Of a DNA stretch of 64,000 nucleotides, positions 30,080-39,477 are shown piece by piece. This DNA comes from Myxococcales bacterium (lineage in GTDB: Bacteria > Myxococcota_A > Polyangia > Palsa-1104 > JAEUJZ01), in assembly GCA_016794365.1 (NCBI GenBank), contig JAEUKB010000064.1, positions 1-64,000 on the forward strand, in the 5' to 3' direction. Numbering within the stretch: the first letter of the stretch is position 1; each line of letters opens with the position of its first letter. The position numbers and the translations under genes are program-made. The notes below the pieces were generated by a model. That model was not told where the DNA came from, ran no database searches, and worked only from the letters and a program-made list of their open reading frames with translations.

Positions 30080-30421
30080 CTACACGACCTCCAAGCGAAC
30101 GAGCCGTAGCTCATCTCCGCCGCTAACGACAAGGGCAAACGCACCGCAGAACGGACAGGCCGACGTGCGCTGCGACACGTCACTTGGTTTTTGACACGAA
30201 AGACAGATCGCGTGGGCGGAAGCGGACTCGATCACAAGCTCGGCTGCCGCTGCGATGGTGTCTTTTCGGGCTGCCAAAAATGCCAGCTTCAGCGACGCAG
30301 GATCGACGCACGAAAGCACACCCAGACGAATCGTCACCGTCGAAACGGTTGTACACGCAGCGCGGCTGGCTTCTTCTTCGACCAGCGCGACGAGCCGTAC
30401 GGCCAGCGACAGCTCGTGCAT
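30080..30421 (-). CDS. hypA: Hydrogenase nickel chaperone HypA
   Basis: 113 residues with the strictly conserved MHE start (nickel ligand His2) and two CxxC zinc pairs (CLSC and CPFC). It hands nickel to the hydrogenase large subunit together with HypB. The start is ATG 30421 rather than the upstream in-frame 30490, since MHELSLA is the family N-terminus. It lies just downstream of the phosphohexomutase gene (stop at 30426), so cotranscription is likely. Confidence 0.95.
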   Translation of the reverse strand: MHELSLAVRLVALVEEEASRAACTTVSTVTIRLGVLSCVDPASLKLAFLAARKDTIAAAAELVIESASAHAICLSCQKPSDVSQRTSACPFCGAFALVVSGGDELRLVRLEVV

Positions 30422-30425
30422 GTGG

Positions 30426-31775
30426 CTAGTGATGTGACTCTGCGGGCTTGCCGCCGATGATGCGCTCGACCTCGACGCGCATTTGCTCACGCAGTGCTGC
30501 GGTCTTGGCTTCCAGGTTCAGACGAAGAACCGGCTCGGTGTTGCTCGGACGGACGTTGCACCACCAGTCGGCAAGGCGAATGGTAATTCCGTCGAGCCAC
30601 GAGACTTCAGCACCGGGAAACGCCGTCTCTAGCCGCGCAAGACACGCTTCTTTGTCCGAGACGACAAAGTTCAGCTCTCCCGTCGCAAAGTAGCACGCAA
30701 GTGGCTTGAGCACCTCGCTGAGCGGCTGGCCGCGCTTGCTCAGCACCGCCAGCACCCACAGCATCGCCAGCTCGGCATTGTCGGTGTAAAACGCGTCGCG
30801 GAAGTAGAAGTGTCCCGACAGCTCTCCGGCGAAGATCGACTGAGTCTGTCGCATGCTGCGCTTGATGAAGCTGTGTCCGACGCGACTTTCCAGTGGCTTG
30901 CCGCCGTGACGAAGGATCTCATCGCGCACAACCCACGACGATCGCAGATCGTAAATCACCGTCGCACCGGGCTCTTTGGCCAAGAACTCGTCGGCCAGCA
31001 GCGCTGTGATCTGATCGCTTGGAGCCAGCTCGCCTCGCTCATCGACGAACATCGCGCGATCGCCGTCTCCGTCGAAGGCAATGCCCAGATCCGCCGACAC
31101 TTCGCGCACCTTGGCTTGCAGGTCACGCATGTTGCGCGGATCGAGCGGGTTTGGCTCGTGATTCGGGAAGCTGCCATCGACTTCAAAAAACAGCGGCGTG
31201 ACTTCGACGGGAAGCTGCGACAGCAGTCCCGGTAGCACCGCGCCCATCATGCCGTTGCCCGTATCGATCACCACTTTGAACGGCTTCGTCGCTGGCACCA
31301 GGCTGAGCAGGAAGCGATGATACGCACCGAGGATGTGTTGTTCTTCCAGCCGACCGGGCACTTCACTTGCGGGAAACGCTTCGTCGCTGCGCGCCAGTCG
31401 CTCGATGTCGGCGATGCCGGTGTCGTAGCTGATCGGCGTCGCGCCTTTGCCGCACAGCTTGAAGCCGTTATAGCGCGCCGGGTTGTGGCTGGCGGTGATC
31501 ATGATGCCAGCGTCTGCCGAGAGGTTCGCGACGGCATAATACAGCGCGGGCGTTCCCACTTCACCGATGTCGATGACATCGCAGCCTGCGGCCAGCATCG
31601 CATCGATGAGCGCGCGACGAAGGCTCGGGCCGCTCTGGCGCATGTCGCGACCGACTACGATCCGTTTTGCACCGAGCACCTTCACCGCTGCCGAGCCGAT
31701 TCGAGAAGTGAGCTTCTCATCCAGCTCGACCGGATAGGTGCCACGAATGTCATACGCCTTGAAAATGCCTGCCAT
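30426..31775 (-). CDS. Phosphomannomutase/phosphoglucomutase
   Basis: 449 residues of the alpha-D-phosphohexomutase family. Motifs: GIFKAYDIRG at the start, the phosphoserine loop TASHNPARYNG (Ser96), the metal loop FDGDGDR, the sugar loop GELSGHFYFRD and the phosphate loop RPSNTEP near the C-terminus. It interconverts hexose 6- and 1-phosphates for surface polysaccharide synthesis, acting in the cytosol. The motifs match the AlgC/ManB PMM-PGM group better than GlmM. It heads the hypA-hypB-hypF-hypC strand. Confidence 0.93.
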   Translation of the reverse strand: MAGIFKAYDIRGTYPVELDEKLTSRIGSAAVKVLGAKRIVVGRDMRQSGPSLRRALIDAMLAAGCDVIDIGEVGTPALYYAVANLSADAGIMITASHNPARYNGFKLCGKGATPISYDTGIADIERLARSDEAFPASEVPGRLEEQHILGAYHRFLLSLVPATKPFKVVIDTGNGMMGAVLPGLLSQLPVEVTPLFFEVDGSFPNHEPNPLDPRNMRDLQAKVREVSADLGIAFDGDGDRAMFVDERGELAPSDQITALLADEFLAKEPGATVIYDLRSSWVVRDEILRHGGKPLESRVGHSFIKRSMRQTQSIFAGELSGHFYFRDAFYTDNAELAMLWVLAVLSKRGQPLSEVLKPLACYFATGELNFVVSDKEACLARLETAFPGAEVSWLDGITIRLADWWCNVRPSNTEPVLRLNLEAKTAALREQMRVEVERIIGGKPAESHH

Positions 31776-31872
31776 GTGTTGTCCTTGGGGATGAATGCGG
31801 ATGCGTCGCGGACCAGATCGTCTCGCGAGCGGTTACCGACGAAGCGCTGCGAACACAGAGCGTGGTGCGCGC

Positions 31873-32802
31873 TTACTTGGGCATCGCTGCGGGCGGCGTC
31901 TGACGCTCTTTTTCGGCCTGACGCTTGATGCGCTCTTCGATGCGCTTTTGTTCGACGCTGGCAGCGGCTTTGCGTCCGACGATGTTATCGACGACGTTTT
32001 CGTTCGGATCCGTCGCTGAATCACCCGTCGTCACGGTATCGATGACGTGCTTGTTGGTGTGACGAACGCGCGGCGGGCTGTTGACGGCGCGCTCTTTTTC
32101 GATCTGCGGCCACAGCGACTTCTGAATGATCGACAGACAGAAGTTGTTATAGAACGTCGTCGCATCGTAAGCGCGCAGGGTGAAGTCGCCTTGCGGGGGC
32201 CACTCGTAGTAGTCGAGCGCCATTTCGTCGTCGGTCTGCTTCTTGGCGAAGCTCATCGACGCTTTGCCGTACCGACCTTCCATCGCACCGACGAAGGTAT
32301 CAAAGTCCATGCCTTTGAACTTCTCGGCGTTGTAGACGATGTACTGCTTGTAGAGCTTTTCCTTCCAGAAGAACAGGAACCGCTTGAGATCCTTTTCCCA
32401 CAGCACCAGCATCGACTCGCCGTTGCGATGGCCAAACTCACGGTCGATGATCGAGACATCCCAGCCGGTCTTTTGACCGTTGAACTTGATGTACGACTCG
32501 CGCATCTGTGTGATGGCATCCTGGCGCTCTTTGCGGACGCGATCCTGATCGAACGCTTCGCGCTCTGCTTCGATGCGCGGCTGAAACTTGGCGTTGAGAT
32601 CCTTTTCGATCATCGCCATCGTTTCTTCGGGGGTCATGCCGAACTTGAACTTGCCAGCCAGCTCGCTGATCGCTCGACCGGCGGCATCCGCAGTTACTTG
32701 AGAGGCAGCAGACTTCGGCGGCGGTGGCGGCGGAGCCTTTGCGAAGGCGGGTACATTCGCCGCAAAAAGCAGCAGCGCAGCGGAAGCGAAAAGGGCTCTC
32801 AT
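31873..32802 (-). CDS. Secreted protein of unknown function
   Basis: 309 residues from ATG 32802, with AGGAGA just upstream. A signal peptide (LFASAALLLFAANVPAFA) leads into a proline run, then a helical and acidic domain (EETMAMIEKDLNAKF, DQDRVRKERQDAITQMRESY), a beta-rich middle (DVSIIDREFGHRNGESMLVL; FLFFWKEKLYKQYIVYNAEK) and a basic, coiled C-terminus. No enzyme motif is seen; the central part may be a lipocalin-like or nuclear-transport-factor-like fold, which is only a guess. The kinase gene is divergent from it across about 250 bases, so a bidirectional control region is possible. An in-frame upstream extension to 32994 is not used. Confidence 0.65.
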   Translation of the reverse strand: MRALFASAALLLFAANVPAFAKAPPPPPPKSAASQVTADAAGRAISELAGKFKFGMTPEETMAMIEKDLNAKFQPRIEAEREAFDQDRVRKERQDAITQMRESYIKFNGQKTGWDVSIIDREFGHRNGESMLVLWEKDLKRFLFFWKEKLYKQYIVYNAEKFKGMDFDTFVGAMEGRYGKASMSFAKKQTDDEMALDYYEWPPQGDFTLRAYDATTFYNNFCLSIIQKSLWPQIEKERAVNSPPRVRHTNKHVIDTVTTGDSATDPNENVVDNIVGRKAAASVEQKRIEERIKRQAEKERQTPPAAMPK

Positions 32803-33054
32803 CGTCGAATTTCTCCTGTCGAATCCAAGTACCACACCACGCCGAGCGATGCCATATGCAGCATGGCAGCGTCGGACTTGCCGACAATCCAGCGACCAAG
32901 CGATCACAGCAGGTTGTGCGATCCGATCTGCTGTCGAGCAGTCCATTTGTAGACCACGTTGGACTTGGAAGTTGTTTGGAAGTTGTTCGGTCACTTGCCT
33001 GGGTCAGACGCCCGACCTTCCCGAGTCGTTCAACGAACGTGCTACAAACAAGAC

Positions 33055-35034
33055 GTGACCGAGTGTACCCACTGCGGAAAGCGCTATTCCAACGACGTAC
33101 GTTTCTGTCCGGTGGACGGGTTTGCTGTCGTACCTGTGACGGAACACCGCGAGCCATGGGTCGGCAGGCTGCTCATGGGTCAGTTTGCGATCCAAGCCGT
33201 GTGCGGAAAAGGTGCGACGGGAACCGTCTATCGTGCGACGCAAGCCGGGATGGAACGTCAGGTCGCGGTGAAGGTGCTGCGCGCTGATCTGCTCAAAGAT
33301 CCCGACATCGTGAAGCGCTTTGTTCGAGAGGCGCGCGCCGGAGCCAAGGTCAGTCATCCGAACATCGCGACCGTTCACATGGTCGGCCAGACCGAAGAGG
33401 GCGCGCCGTTTATCGTGATGGAGTACGTCGGTGGTCGCTCGCTGTCGGCGCTGCTCGATCTGGGAAAGCCGCTGTCGCAGAGCCGGATCGTTCACTTGGC
33501 CAGTCAAATTGCGTCGGCACTCGTTGAAGCGCACGCGCAAGGCATCGTCCATCGCGATCTGAAGCCGGAAAACATCCTGCTGAGCGAGCGTCGCGGTCTG
33601 CCCGACGTGGTGAAGCTCGTGGACTTTGGAATCGCGAAGATCCTCGTCTCGTATGCGCCGGGAGAAGACGCGATCTCGCGGATGGGCACGGTGTTTGGAA
33701 CGCCACACTACATCGCGCCGGAGCAAGCCTCGGGTCAGACGGTCGATGGTCGCGCGGACCTGTACTCGCTGGGCTGTATTTTGTTTCAAATGGCGACGGG
33801 ACGCGTGCCGTTTGATGGGCAAGCCGGGCTGCAAGTGCTGCTGTCGCAGGTTCGCGATCCGGTCGTTGACCCGCGTGAGATCAATCCGAAGATCTCCGAC
33901 GAGCTGGCCGAGCTGATCTTGCGCTTGCTAGAAAAAGATCCGGCGGCGCGGCTTCAGACGGCGAAAGAGGTTCGGGCGGCGCTGCTTGCGCTGACGCCTG
34001 GAGCCTTGGAAAAAGCAGCGCGCGACAACAGAGCTTCCGACGAAGAAGATCGCGACGATGACGATGACGATATGGAATCTGCATCCGACGATGGTCCGTC
34101 GCTGGATGCCTGGGCTTCCGGTGCATTAGATCCAGTGCCTCCCGTCGAGAGAGCGCGACCGGCTTCCGCCAAGCGACCGGCCAGTGGCGCAGCCAGCCTA
34201 CCGAAGAGTGGTCGTCGCGGTGATGCCACCCCACGTAGCACTCCGCGATCGGGACGAGCCGCGCAGAAGTCACGCAGCGCTTCGGCTCGGGACAGTGAAG
34301 AGGATGTGCCCGTTCGTCGCCGTGAGCGTGTAGACGATGATCTACCCGAGCTGGAGGAGCCGTTTTATAAGCGCCATGCCAAGCCTCTCGTCGGTGTGCT
34401 GGGAGCGATTAGCTTCGGTCTGCTGTTCGGTGTGCTGTATGCGCAGCTTCGGACGCCGCCGGTTGCGGTGCCAGCGCCGGTGACACCGCCGGTGACGACT
34501 GTGCCGGTTGCCAATCCAGCGATGGTGCGACCGATCGGCCCAGCGCGTCCTGCGAGCGTCAATCGACCAGCCACAGCGACGGGTAAGCCAGCGACGGGAA
34601 CACCCGTTTCGGCCACCGCTCCGACGATTCCAGCAGGCACAGCCCCGACGGTTACTGTTCCAGCAGCGGCTCCGGCGGTCGAAAAACCAGCTGAGAAACC
34701 AGTCGAAAAACCAGTCGAAAAGGCCGTCGAGAAACCGCCAGAAAAGCCGGTCGAAAAGCCAGCCGAGAAGCCCGCTGAAAAGCTGGTCGAAAAGCCCGCT
34801 GAAAAGGTCGTAGAAAAAGCGGCTGAAAAGATGGCTGAGAAACCAGCGGAAAAAGCGGCGGAAGCTGCGGAAAAAACCGCTGAAAAGGCGGAAAAAGCGT
34901 CAGGACCAGAGAAATCAGCGGAAAAAGTGCCAGAAAAGCAGGTCGAAAAACCTGCCGAAAAGCCGAAGGCCAAAGAACCGCCTGCCGAGGAACACGACGA
35001 AAACGGCACCGATCCCTACGGCAACCTGAAGTAG
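33055..35034 (+). CDS. Membrane Ser/Thr protein kinase with zinc ribbon and EKPA-repeat tail
   Basis: 659 residues from GTG 33055. N-terminus: a zinc-ribbon-like CTHC-x10-CPVDG (residues 4-22). The kinase domain (about 35-320) has [11 protein letters not shown] (glycine loop), AVKVLRADL (Lys), HRDLKPEN (Asp168), VDFGIAK and the YIAPEQ activation-loop end. One transmembrane segment ([20 protein letters not shown]) is near 448-470. Outside is a Pro/Thr/Ala-rich stretch, then about 25 EKPA/EKPV-type repeats. It is a Hanks-type signalling kinase whose tail probably spans the periplasm or binds the wall. An in-frame start at 32959 adds sequence without family support. Confidence 0.9.
   Translation: MTECTHCGKRYSNDVRFCPVDGFAVVPVTEHREPWVGRLLMGQFAIQAVCGKGATGTVYRATQAGMERQVAVKVLRADLLKDPDIVKRFVREARAGAKVSHPNIATVHMVGQTEEGAPFIVMEYVGGRSLSALLDLGKPLSQSRIVHLASQIASALVEAHAQGIVHRDLKPENILLSERRGLPDVVKLVDFGIAKILVSYAPGEDAISRMGTVFGTPHYIAPEQASGQTVDGRADLYSLGCILFQMATGRVPFDGQAGLQVLLSQVRDPVVDPREINPKISDELAELILRLLEKDPAARLQTAKEVRAALLALTPGALEKAARDNRASDEEDRDDDDDDMESASDDGPSLDAWASGALDPVPPVERARPASAKRPASGAASLPKSGRRGDATPRSTPRSGRAAQKSRSASARDSEEDVPVRRRERVDDDLPELEEPFYKRHAKPLVGVLGAISFGLLFGVLYAQLRTPPVAVPAPVTPPVTTVPVANPAMVRPIGPARPASVNRPATATGKPATGTPVSATAPTIPAGTAPTVTVPAAAPAVEKPAEKPVEKPVEKAVEKPPEKPVEKPAEKPAEKLVEKPAEKVVEKAAEKMAEKPAEKAAEAAEKTAEKAEKASGPEKSAEKVPEKQVEKPAEKPKAKEPPAEEHDENGTDPYGNLK
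34680..34975 (+). repeat. EKPA-type codon repeats in the kinase tail
   Basis: Successive GAAAAGCC(A/C)G-type units encode [20 protein letters not shown] and so on, about 100 residues. All variation keeps the reading frame. Unit number probably varies between strains. Confidence 0.85.
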
Positions 35035-35092
35035 GCGCGACGCTCGGCAGCGACGGGCAATTCTTTCGGTTCGCGCAGAATGTGGGCGCGAT

Positions 35093-35917
35093 ATGATGTC
35101 GGGCATGAGCGTCTTTGAGCGTAAAGTTTCCGGTTACATGAGCGTTCCGGTGTGTACCGTTTCAGCGGATGACACCGTCGAGGACGCCAACAAGATCATG
35201 AGCGAAAAGCGGATCTCCTGTCTGGCGGTGGTGGGACGGGACGGTCAGCCAGCGGGTGTGGTGTCGCGGTCGGATCTTTTGCGCGTCGGTCGGGTGATGG
35301 TCTACGCGACGGGCAGCAAGACGGCGCTACAGCTTCCGTCGATGTGCGTCGGTGATCTGATGACGCCGCGCCTCTATTCGGTGTCGCCGGAGCAGACGCT
35401 GATTGATGCCGCGCGTGAGATGGTTGATCGGCGCATTCATCGCGTGTTCGTGCTCGACGGTGGCAAGCTGGTTGGCGTGGTCAGCACCAAGGATCTGATG
35501 CGCGCGGTGATGGATGCCAAGGTCGCGACGCCGATCTCGGAGCTGATGACGGTGCCGGTGGTGACGGTCGAAGCCAGCTCGCCGCTGTCGGAAGCTGTGA
35601 CGACGCTCAGTCGGGCGCGGATCAGCGGTGTGGCGGTCATCGAAAACGGAGTTCCCGTCGGAATCTTCACGCAGGAAGAAGCGCTGGCCGCGCGCGATCG
35701 TCCGGGCACATCTTCCGTCGATGACTCGATGAGCCAAGCGATGCTGTGTCTGCCGATTTCTACGCCGGTGTTTCGGGCCGCTGGCTTTACGATCTCGACG
35801 CGGGCGCGACGGGTGCTGGCGATCGATCATCATCACCTCAAGGGTGTTCTGACGGGGCTTGACTTTGCGCGCTGTCTGCTGCCGTCGCCGCCATCTGGCG
35901 TAGCGTCGGTCGCGTAG
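35093..35917 (+). CDS. CBS-domain protein (two Bateman pairs)
   Basis: 274 residues with four CBS repeats in two pairs: about 10-70, 85-145, 150-205 and a weaker last one. Each has the VxxVxPxxTLxxAxxxM-type start (VCTVSADDTVEDANKIMSEK; LYSVSPEQTLIDAAREMVDR; VVTVEASSPLSEAVTTLSRA). CBS pairs bind AMP, ATP or related nucleotides and usually tune other proteins; none is fused here. Cytosolic. Start could be ATG 35093, 35096 or 35105; the last gives the tidiest N-terminus. The kinase upstream and ADP-ribosylglycohydrolase downstream (24 bases) lie on the same strand. Confidence 0.88.
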   Translation: MMSGMSVFERKVSGYMSVPVCTVSADDTVEDANKIMSEKRISCLAVVGRDGQPAGVVSRSDLLRVGRVMVYATGSKTALQLPSMCVGDLMTPRLYSVSPEQTLIDAAREMVDRRIHRVFVLDGGKLVGVVSTKDLMRAVMDAKVATPISELMTVPVVTVEASSPLSEAVTTLSRARISGVAVIENGVPVGIFTQEEALAARDRPGTSSVDDSMSQAMLCLPISTPVFRAAGFTISTRARRVLAIDHHHLKGVLTGLDFARCLLPSPPSGVASVA

Positions 35918-35941
35918 TCACTTTCCAAGGAGCCATCGCCT

Positions 35942-36907
35942 ATGTCTCGCTCGCTGTCTCGTTCGTCGCGGATGCTTGGGGGCCTGTGGGGCGCGGTGGC
36001 TGGCGATGCGCTTGGCGTTCCCGTCGAGTTTTCCTCGCGGGCTGAGCGAGATCGCGATCCGGTCACCGGCGTGCGTGGCTTCGGAACGTACAATCAGCCG
36101 CCCGGAACGTGGTCCGACGATAGCTCGCTGCTGTTGTGTACGGTGCTGAGCCTGACGGAGCAGCGTCTCGACCTGACCGATCTGGGACAGCGCTTTGTGC
36201 GCTATCTGACGCAGGCCTACCTGACGCCGCATGGCCGGGTGTTCGATGTCGGAACAGCGACGATGCAAGCGATCGAGCGGCTGCGCAGCGGGGTGGCACC
36301 GGAGCAAGCGGGCGGAACGAGCGTGCGAGACAACGGCAACGGCTCGCTGATGCGGATCTTGCCAGTTGCGCTGCGCTTTGCGTCGGAATCGCCCGAGCAG
36401 CTGGTTGCGATTGCCCATCGCGTATCGAGGCTGACGCACGGTCATCCGCGCTCGCAGCTCGGCTGCGGCTATCTGTGTCTGCTGGTTGCGCAGCTTCTGT
36501 CGGGACTGCCGCCGCGACTGGCCTATGAGCAGACGAACCAGCTTGTCCGCTCGCTGTATCGTGATGCACCGTGGCGGGATGAGCTGCCGGTGTTTGCGCG
36601 GCTTCTGTCGGGACAGATCGAGACGCTCCCGCGTGAGGCTGTCTCGGGCAGTGGCTATGTGATCTCGACGCTGGAAGCGAGTGTCTATCTGCTTTTGCGA
36701 AGCTCGTCGTACGAACAGGCGGTGCTGGCTGCGATCAACTTGGGAGAAGACACCGACACCACAGCCTGCGTGACCGGAGGCTTGGCCGGTGTGTGGTTTG
36801 GTGAAGCAGCGATTCCTTCTGATTGGCTGACTGGACTGGCGCGCAGATCCGAGCTGGATGCCTGGTTTTCAGCCTTCGTGTCCGTCGTTGAGCAGAGCGA
36901 TTCCTAA
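35942..36907 (+). CDS. ADP-ribosylglycohydrolase family protein
   Basis: 321 residues of the DraG/ARH fold. Metal and ADP-ribose motifs: GDALGVPVE, PGTWSDDSSL, DNGNGSLMRI and the C-terminal GEDTDTTACVTGGLAG. It is expected to remove ADP-ribose from proteins or small molecules with Mg2+ help, in the cytosol. AAGGAG lies about ten bases before ATG 35942. The stop TAA is itself the first unit of an 11-bp tandem repeat. The convergent partner is a zinc-ribbon membrane protein gene. Confidence 0.9.
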   Translation: MSRSLSRSSRMLGGLWGAVAGDALGVPVEFSSRAERDRDPVTGVRGFGTYNQPPGTWSDDSSLLLCTVLSLTEQRLDLTDLGQRFVRYLTQAYLTPHGRVFDVGTATMQAIERLRSGVAPEQAGGTSVRDNGNGSLMRILPVALRFASESPEQLVAIAHRVSRLTHGHPRSQLGCGYLCLLVAQLLSGLPPRLAYEQTNQLVRSLYRDAPWRDELPVFARLLSGQIETLPREAVSGSGYVISTLEASVYLLLRSSSYEQAVLAAINLGEDTDTTACVTGGLAGVWFGEAAIPSDWLTGLARRSELDAWFSAFVSVVEQSDS

Positions 36908-37010
36908 CGGATTCCTAACGGATTCCTAAGCGATTCCTAACGGATTCCTAAGCGACTCCTAAGCGATTCCTAAAGGACTCCTAAAGGATTCCTAAGCGAT
37001 TCCTATTCCT
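36897..37010. repeat. 11-bp tandem repeat starting at the ADP-ribosylglycohydrolase stop
   Basis: Nine full units of gcgATTCCTAA or cggATTCCTAA (11 bp) run from 36897 to 36995, then a partial unit and ATTCCT. Each complete unit carries a TAA, and because 11 is not a multiple of three the TAAs fall in all three frames. Unit 1 holds the natural stop (36905-36907); the last partial unit touches the stop of the minus gene at 37009. Confidence 0.92.
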
Positions 37011-38103
37011 ACGGCTGCGGGTTGCGAAACGCATAAAACACGAGCGCGATCAGCATCACAACGGTCAGCACAAGGAGCGCGATCTTCATCGCTGAGCGCG
37101 GAGCGGTTCCTTCGACTTCTCCCGTCTGACCGTTTACCAAGAAGCGATGGACTTTGCCTTGGTATTCATACGCCGCGATCCACATCGGAAGCAGGACATA
37201 CTTGAACTGAACCGCTTGAAACTGATGCGTGGTGCGGACATCGCGCTGCGTGTCCCCTGGAATGTCTTGTAGACAGCGTGCGCTCTGCTTGCTGCCGATC
37301 TCACTGCGCGCTTGCTGCCAGGCTTCCCGAAGCTCGACGGCGTAGCGCTCTGCGGAAAAGCCGAGGACATACTCATTGCTGTACGGAAGCAGTCCGCGTG
37401 TATCGAAGCGATGAATGTCTCCGTGTAGCTCACTGGCCAGTCCACGCGATGCACAGACCAAGTGATCGGTGTAGCGATCGTGACGAGATCCGCTGCTCGG
37501 CTGCCAGCGCGTGTGCGCAACTCGGGTCTTTTCTTCACCGCGCGGAGTCTGTCTGGACACCACTTCATAGTGCGTGTAGCCCGAGTCTGCGCTCCAGCGC
37601 GTGGTCACTTCACAGCCGAACGCCCAATAGGGAATGTAGACCCCGTGAAGCTGTCGCAGCGACGCACCGGTACGCAGACTGCGTGGACGCAGCCACAGAC
37701 TCTGGAGCCACTTGGCAAACGCACGCTCTGCGGATGCACGATCGATCGCAAACGGAATCAGCGATTCTGGATGGTTGTGATCTTCGGTATCGTGAAGCGG
37801 AATCACCAGCGGAGATCGACAAAACTCACAGTGAGTGGCCGAGATTTCATCAGGAATTTCGATCTCTGCTCGACACGTTTCACAGCGCAACAAGCGAGTT
37901 CCTTGACCGATCGGACCGCGCACACGCCGATGCTTGAGCGCATCATTCAGATCGTGCTCTACGATGATTCCTGCGTCGCTGTCGCTCTTTTCCTGAAGGG
38001 ATCCGCAGCCCTGGCAGCGCAGGCGACTTTCTTTGGCATCCCACGCAAGCTGCGCAGACAGACAGTGCTCACAGACACGCGCACGACTGGGTCCGTTCGA
38101 CAT
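37009..38103 (-). CDS. Zinc-ribbon protein with a C-terminal membrane anchor
   Basis: 364 residues. Two zinc ribbons: CEHC at 11-14 with CQGC at 30-33, and CETC at 75-78 with CEFC at 93-96. Then a beta-rich domain with YIPYWAFGCEVTTRWSADSG, a YEYQGKVHRFLVNGQTGEVE segment and a single C-terminal membrane helix (ALLVLTVVMLIALVFYAF). Proteins of this type are often mislabelled as helicase or primosomal because of the ribbons; function is unknown. It probably sits with most of its mass in the cytosol. It is divergent from the P450 gene (starts 45 bases apart) and convergent with the ADP-ribosylglycohydrolase. Confidence 0.8.
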   Translation of the reverse strand: MSNGPSRARVCEHCLSAQLAWDAKESRLRCQGCGSLQEKSDSDAGIIVEHDLNDALKHRRVRGPIGQGTRLLRCETCRAEIEIPDEISATHCEFCRSPLVIPLHDTEDHNHPESLIPFAIDRASAERAFAKWLQSLWLRPRSLRTGASLRQLHGVYIPYWAFGCEVTTRWSADSGYTHYEVVSRQTPRGEEKTRVAHTRWQPSSGSRHDRYTDHLVCASRGLASELHGDIHRFDTRGLLPYSNEYVLGFSAERYAVELREAWQQARSEIGSKQSARCLQDIPGDTQRDVRTTHQFQAVQFKYVLLPMWIAAYEYQGKVHRFLVNGQTGEVEGTAPRSAMKIALLVLTVVMLIALVFYAFRNPQP

Positions 38104-38148
38104 ACTCGGAAGTATACCGTGCTACGATGCGGAAAGAGGCAAAAGCCA

Positions 38149-39474
38149 ATGACTGACAGCTCCCTTCCACCAGGACTACGCAACAAGCTCCTCAATCCCA
38201 TTTTCTATCTGCTCGATCCGTATCGCTTTTATGAAAAGGTGTTCGCTCGCTACGGCGATACCTTTCTGTTTACCGGACCGAACGGCCCCGTCGTGGTGAC
38301 GCGCGATCCCGAGCATGCCAAGGTCATTTTTACGCTGGAAAGCGCGCAGATCGGAATCTTTCCAACCGATGCTGGAACAGACTTTATTGTTGGAAAAAAC
38401 AGCGTGCTGCTGATGACCGATGAGCCGCATCGGCGCGAGCGCAAGCTCTTGTCTCCGCCGTTTCATGGTGCGCGGATGCGAGCCTATGCCCAGGTGATGC
38501 AGCAAGCGACGCGCGCAGAGATGAAGTCGTGGTCAGCGGGCCAAGTCGTGGACTTTCAGCGTGCGATGCAGCGGATCTCTCTGTCGGTGATCGCGCAAGC
38601 GGTGTTTGGACTTTCTGATCCAGAAGAAGTAAAGCGCGCGCAGCGATTCAGCGCAGAGTACATGGACAACCTCAACCCGCTGATGCTGTTCTTTCCGTCG
38701 CTGCGAAAGGAGTACTTTGGGAAGTCTCCGTTCCCGAAGATGCAGAGCGCTCGTCGCAACTTGGAACAGATTTTGGTCGAAGAGATTCATCGCTGTCGCG
38801 CGCGTGCTCCCGGAGAAGACATCCTGAGCATGATGGTGAGCGCTCGCTACGATGATGGATCGATGATGAGCGACGAGCAGATTCGCGATGAGCTGCTGAC
38901 GCTGATGCTCGCCGGACATGAGACGAGCGCGCTCGGTCTGGCCTGGCTATTTTATCACCTGTATCACAACCCCGAGACGCTGGTGCGGCTGCGCCAAGAG
39001 CTGTCTGCGCTTGGGAATTCCCCCGATGCAGAGTCGATCGCGCAGTGTCGCTATCTGGATGCGTGCATCAGTGAGTCGCTGCGGATGTATCCGATCGTGG
39101 CCGAGACGTTTCGCAAGATGCGCGTGCCGCTTCAGCTGGGTCCGTACACGGTTCCGCCAGGCCATGCCGTATCGGTGAGCGCGATCGGACTTCATCACAA
39201 CCCAGCGATCTATCCGCAGTCGATGCAGTTTCGTCCAGAGCGCTTCCTAGAGCGCAAGTTTTCGCCGTTTGAGTTCGTTCCGTTCGGTGGTGGAACCCGT
39301 CGCTGCATCGGCGCTGCGTTTGCGCAGTATGAGATGAAGCTGGTTGCCTATGAAATCCTGCGCCACTGCGAGCTGGCTCCGGCCAATACCCGTCCGATTC
39401 GTCCCGAGATGCGCGGTCCGACGTTCGGCCCCAAAGGCGGCGTTCCGATGAAGATTCTCCGTCTGACGGAATAG
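38149..39474 (+). CDS. Cytochrome P450
   Basis: 441 residues from ATG 38149, with AGAGG upstream. Heme motif FGGGTRRCIG (Cys386 as iron ligand), I-helix oxygen-activation motif AGHETSA, K-helix ESLR and the PERFLERKF region are all present. It is a monooxygenase needing a redox partner not seen here; it is soluble-looking. A longer in-frame ORF to 37462 covers the divergent gene and is not real. The downstream convergent gene is an enoyl-CoA hydratase-type enzyme. Four hairpins lie between. Confidence 0.95.
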   Translation: MTDSSLPPGLRNKLLNPIFYLLDPYRFYEKVFARYGDTFLFTGPNGPVVVTRDPEHAKVIFTLESAQIGIFPTDAGTDFIVGKNSVLLMTDEPHRRERKLLSPPFHGARMRAYAQVMQQATRAEMKSWSAGQVVDFQRAMQRISLSVIAQAVFGLSDPEEVKRAQRFSAEYMDNLNPLMLFFPSLRKEYFGKSPFPKMQSARRNLEQILVEEIHRCRARAPGEDILSMMVSARYDDGSMMSDEQIRDELLTLMLAGHETSALGLAWLFYHLYHNPETLVRLRQELSALGNSPDAESIAQCRYLDACISESLRMYPIVAETFRKMRVPLQLGPYTVPPGHAVSVSAIGLHHNPAIYPQSMQFRPERFLERKFSPFEFVPFGGGTRRCIGAAFAQYEMKLVAYEILRHCELAPANTRPIRPEMRGPTFGPKGGVPMKILRLTE

Positions 39475-39477
39475 CAA

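Noticed and set aside
30426..31775. Assignment of the phosphohexomutase as GlmM, completing the cdaA operon
   Set aside because: Its motifs fit the PMM/PGM group better, and it lies 11 kb away with other genes.
32959..33054. Upstream start of the Ser/Thr kinase
   Set aside because: The zinc-ribbon start at GTG 33055 matches related kinases; the extra residues have no family support. The weak ribosome site leaves some doubt.
37462..38148. Longer N-terminus of the P450
   Set aside because: This stretch covers the divergent zinc-ribbon gene; the P450 family starts close to ATG 38149.
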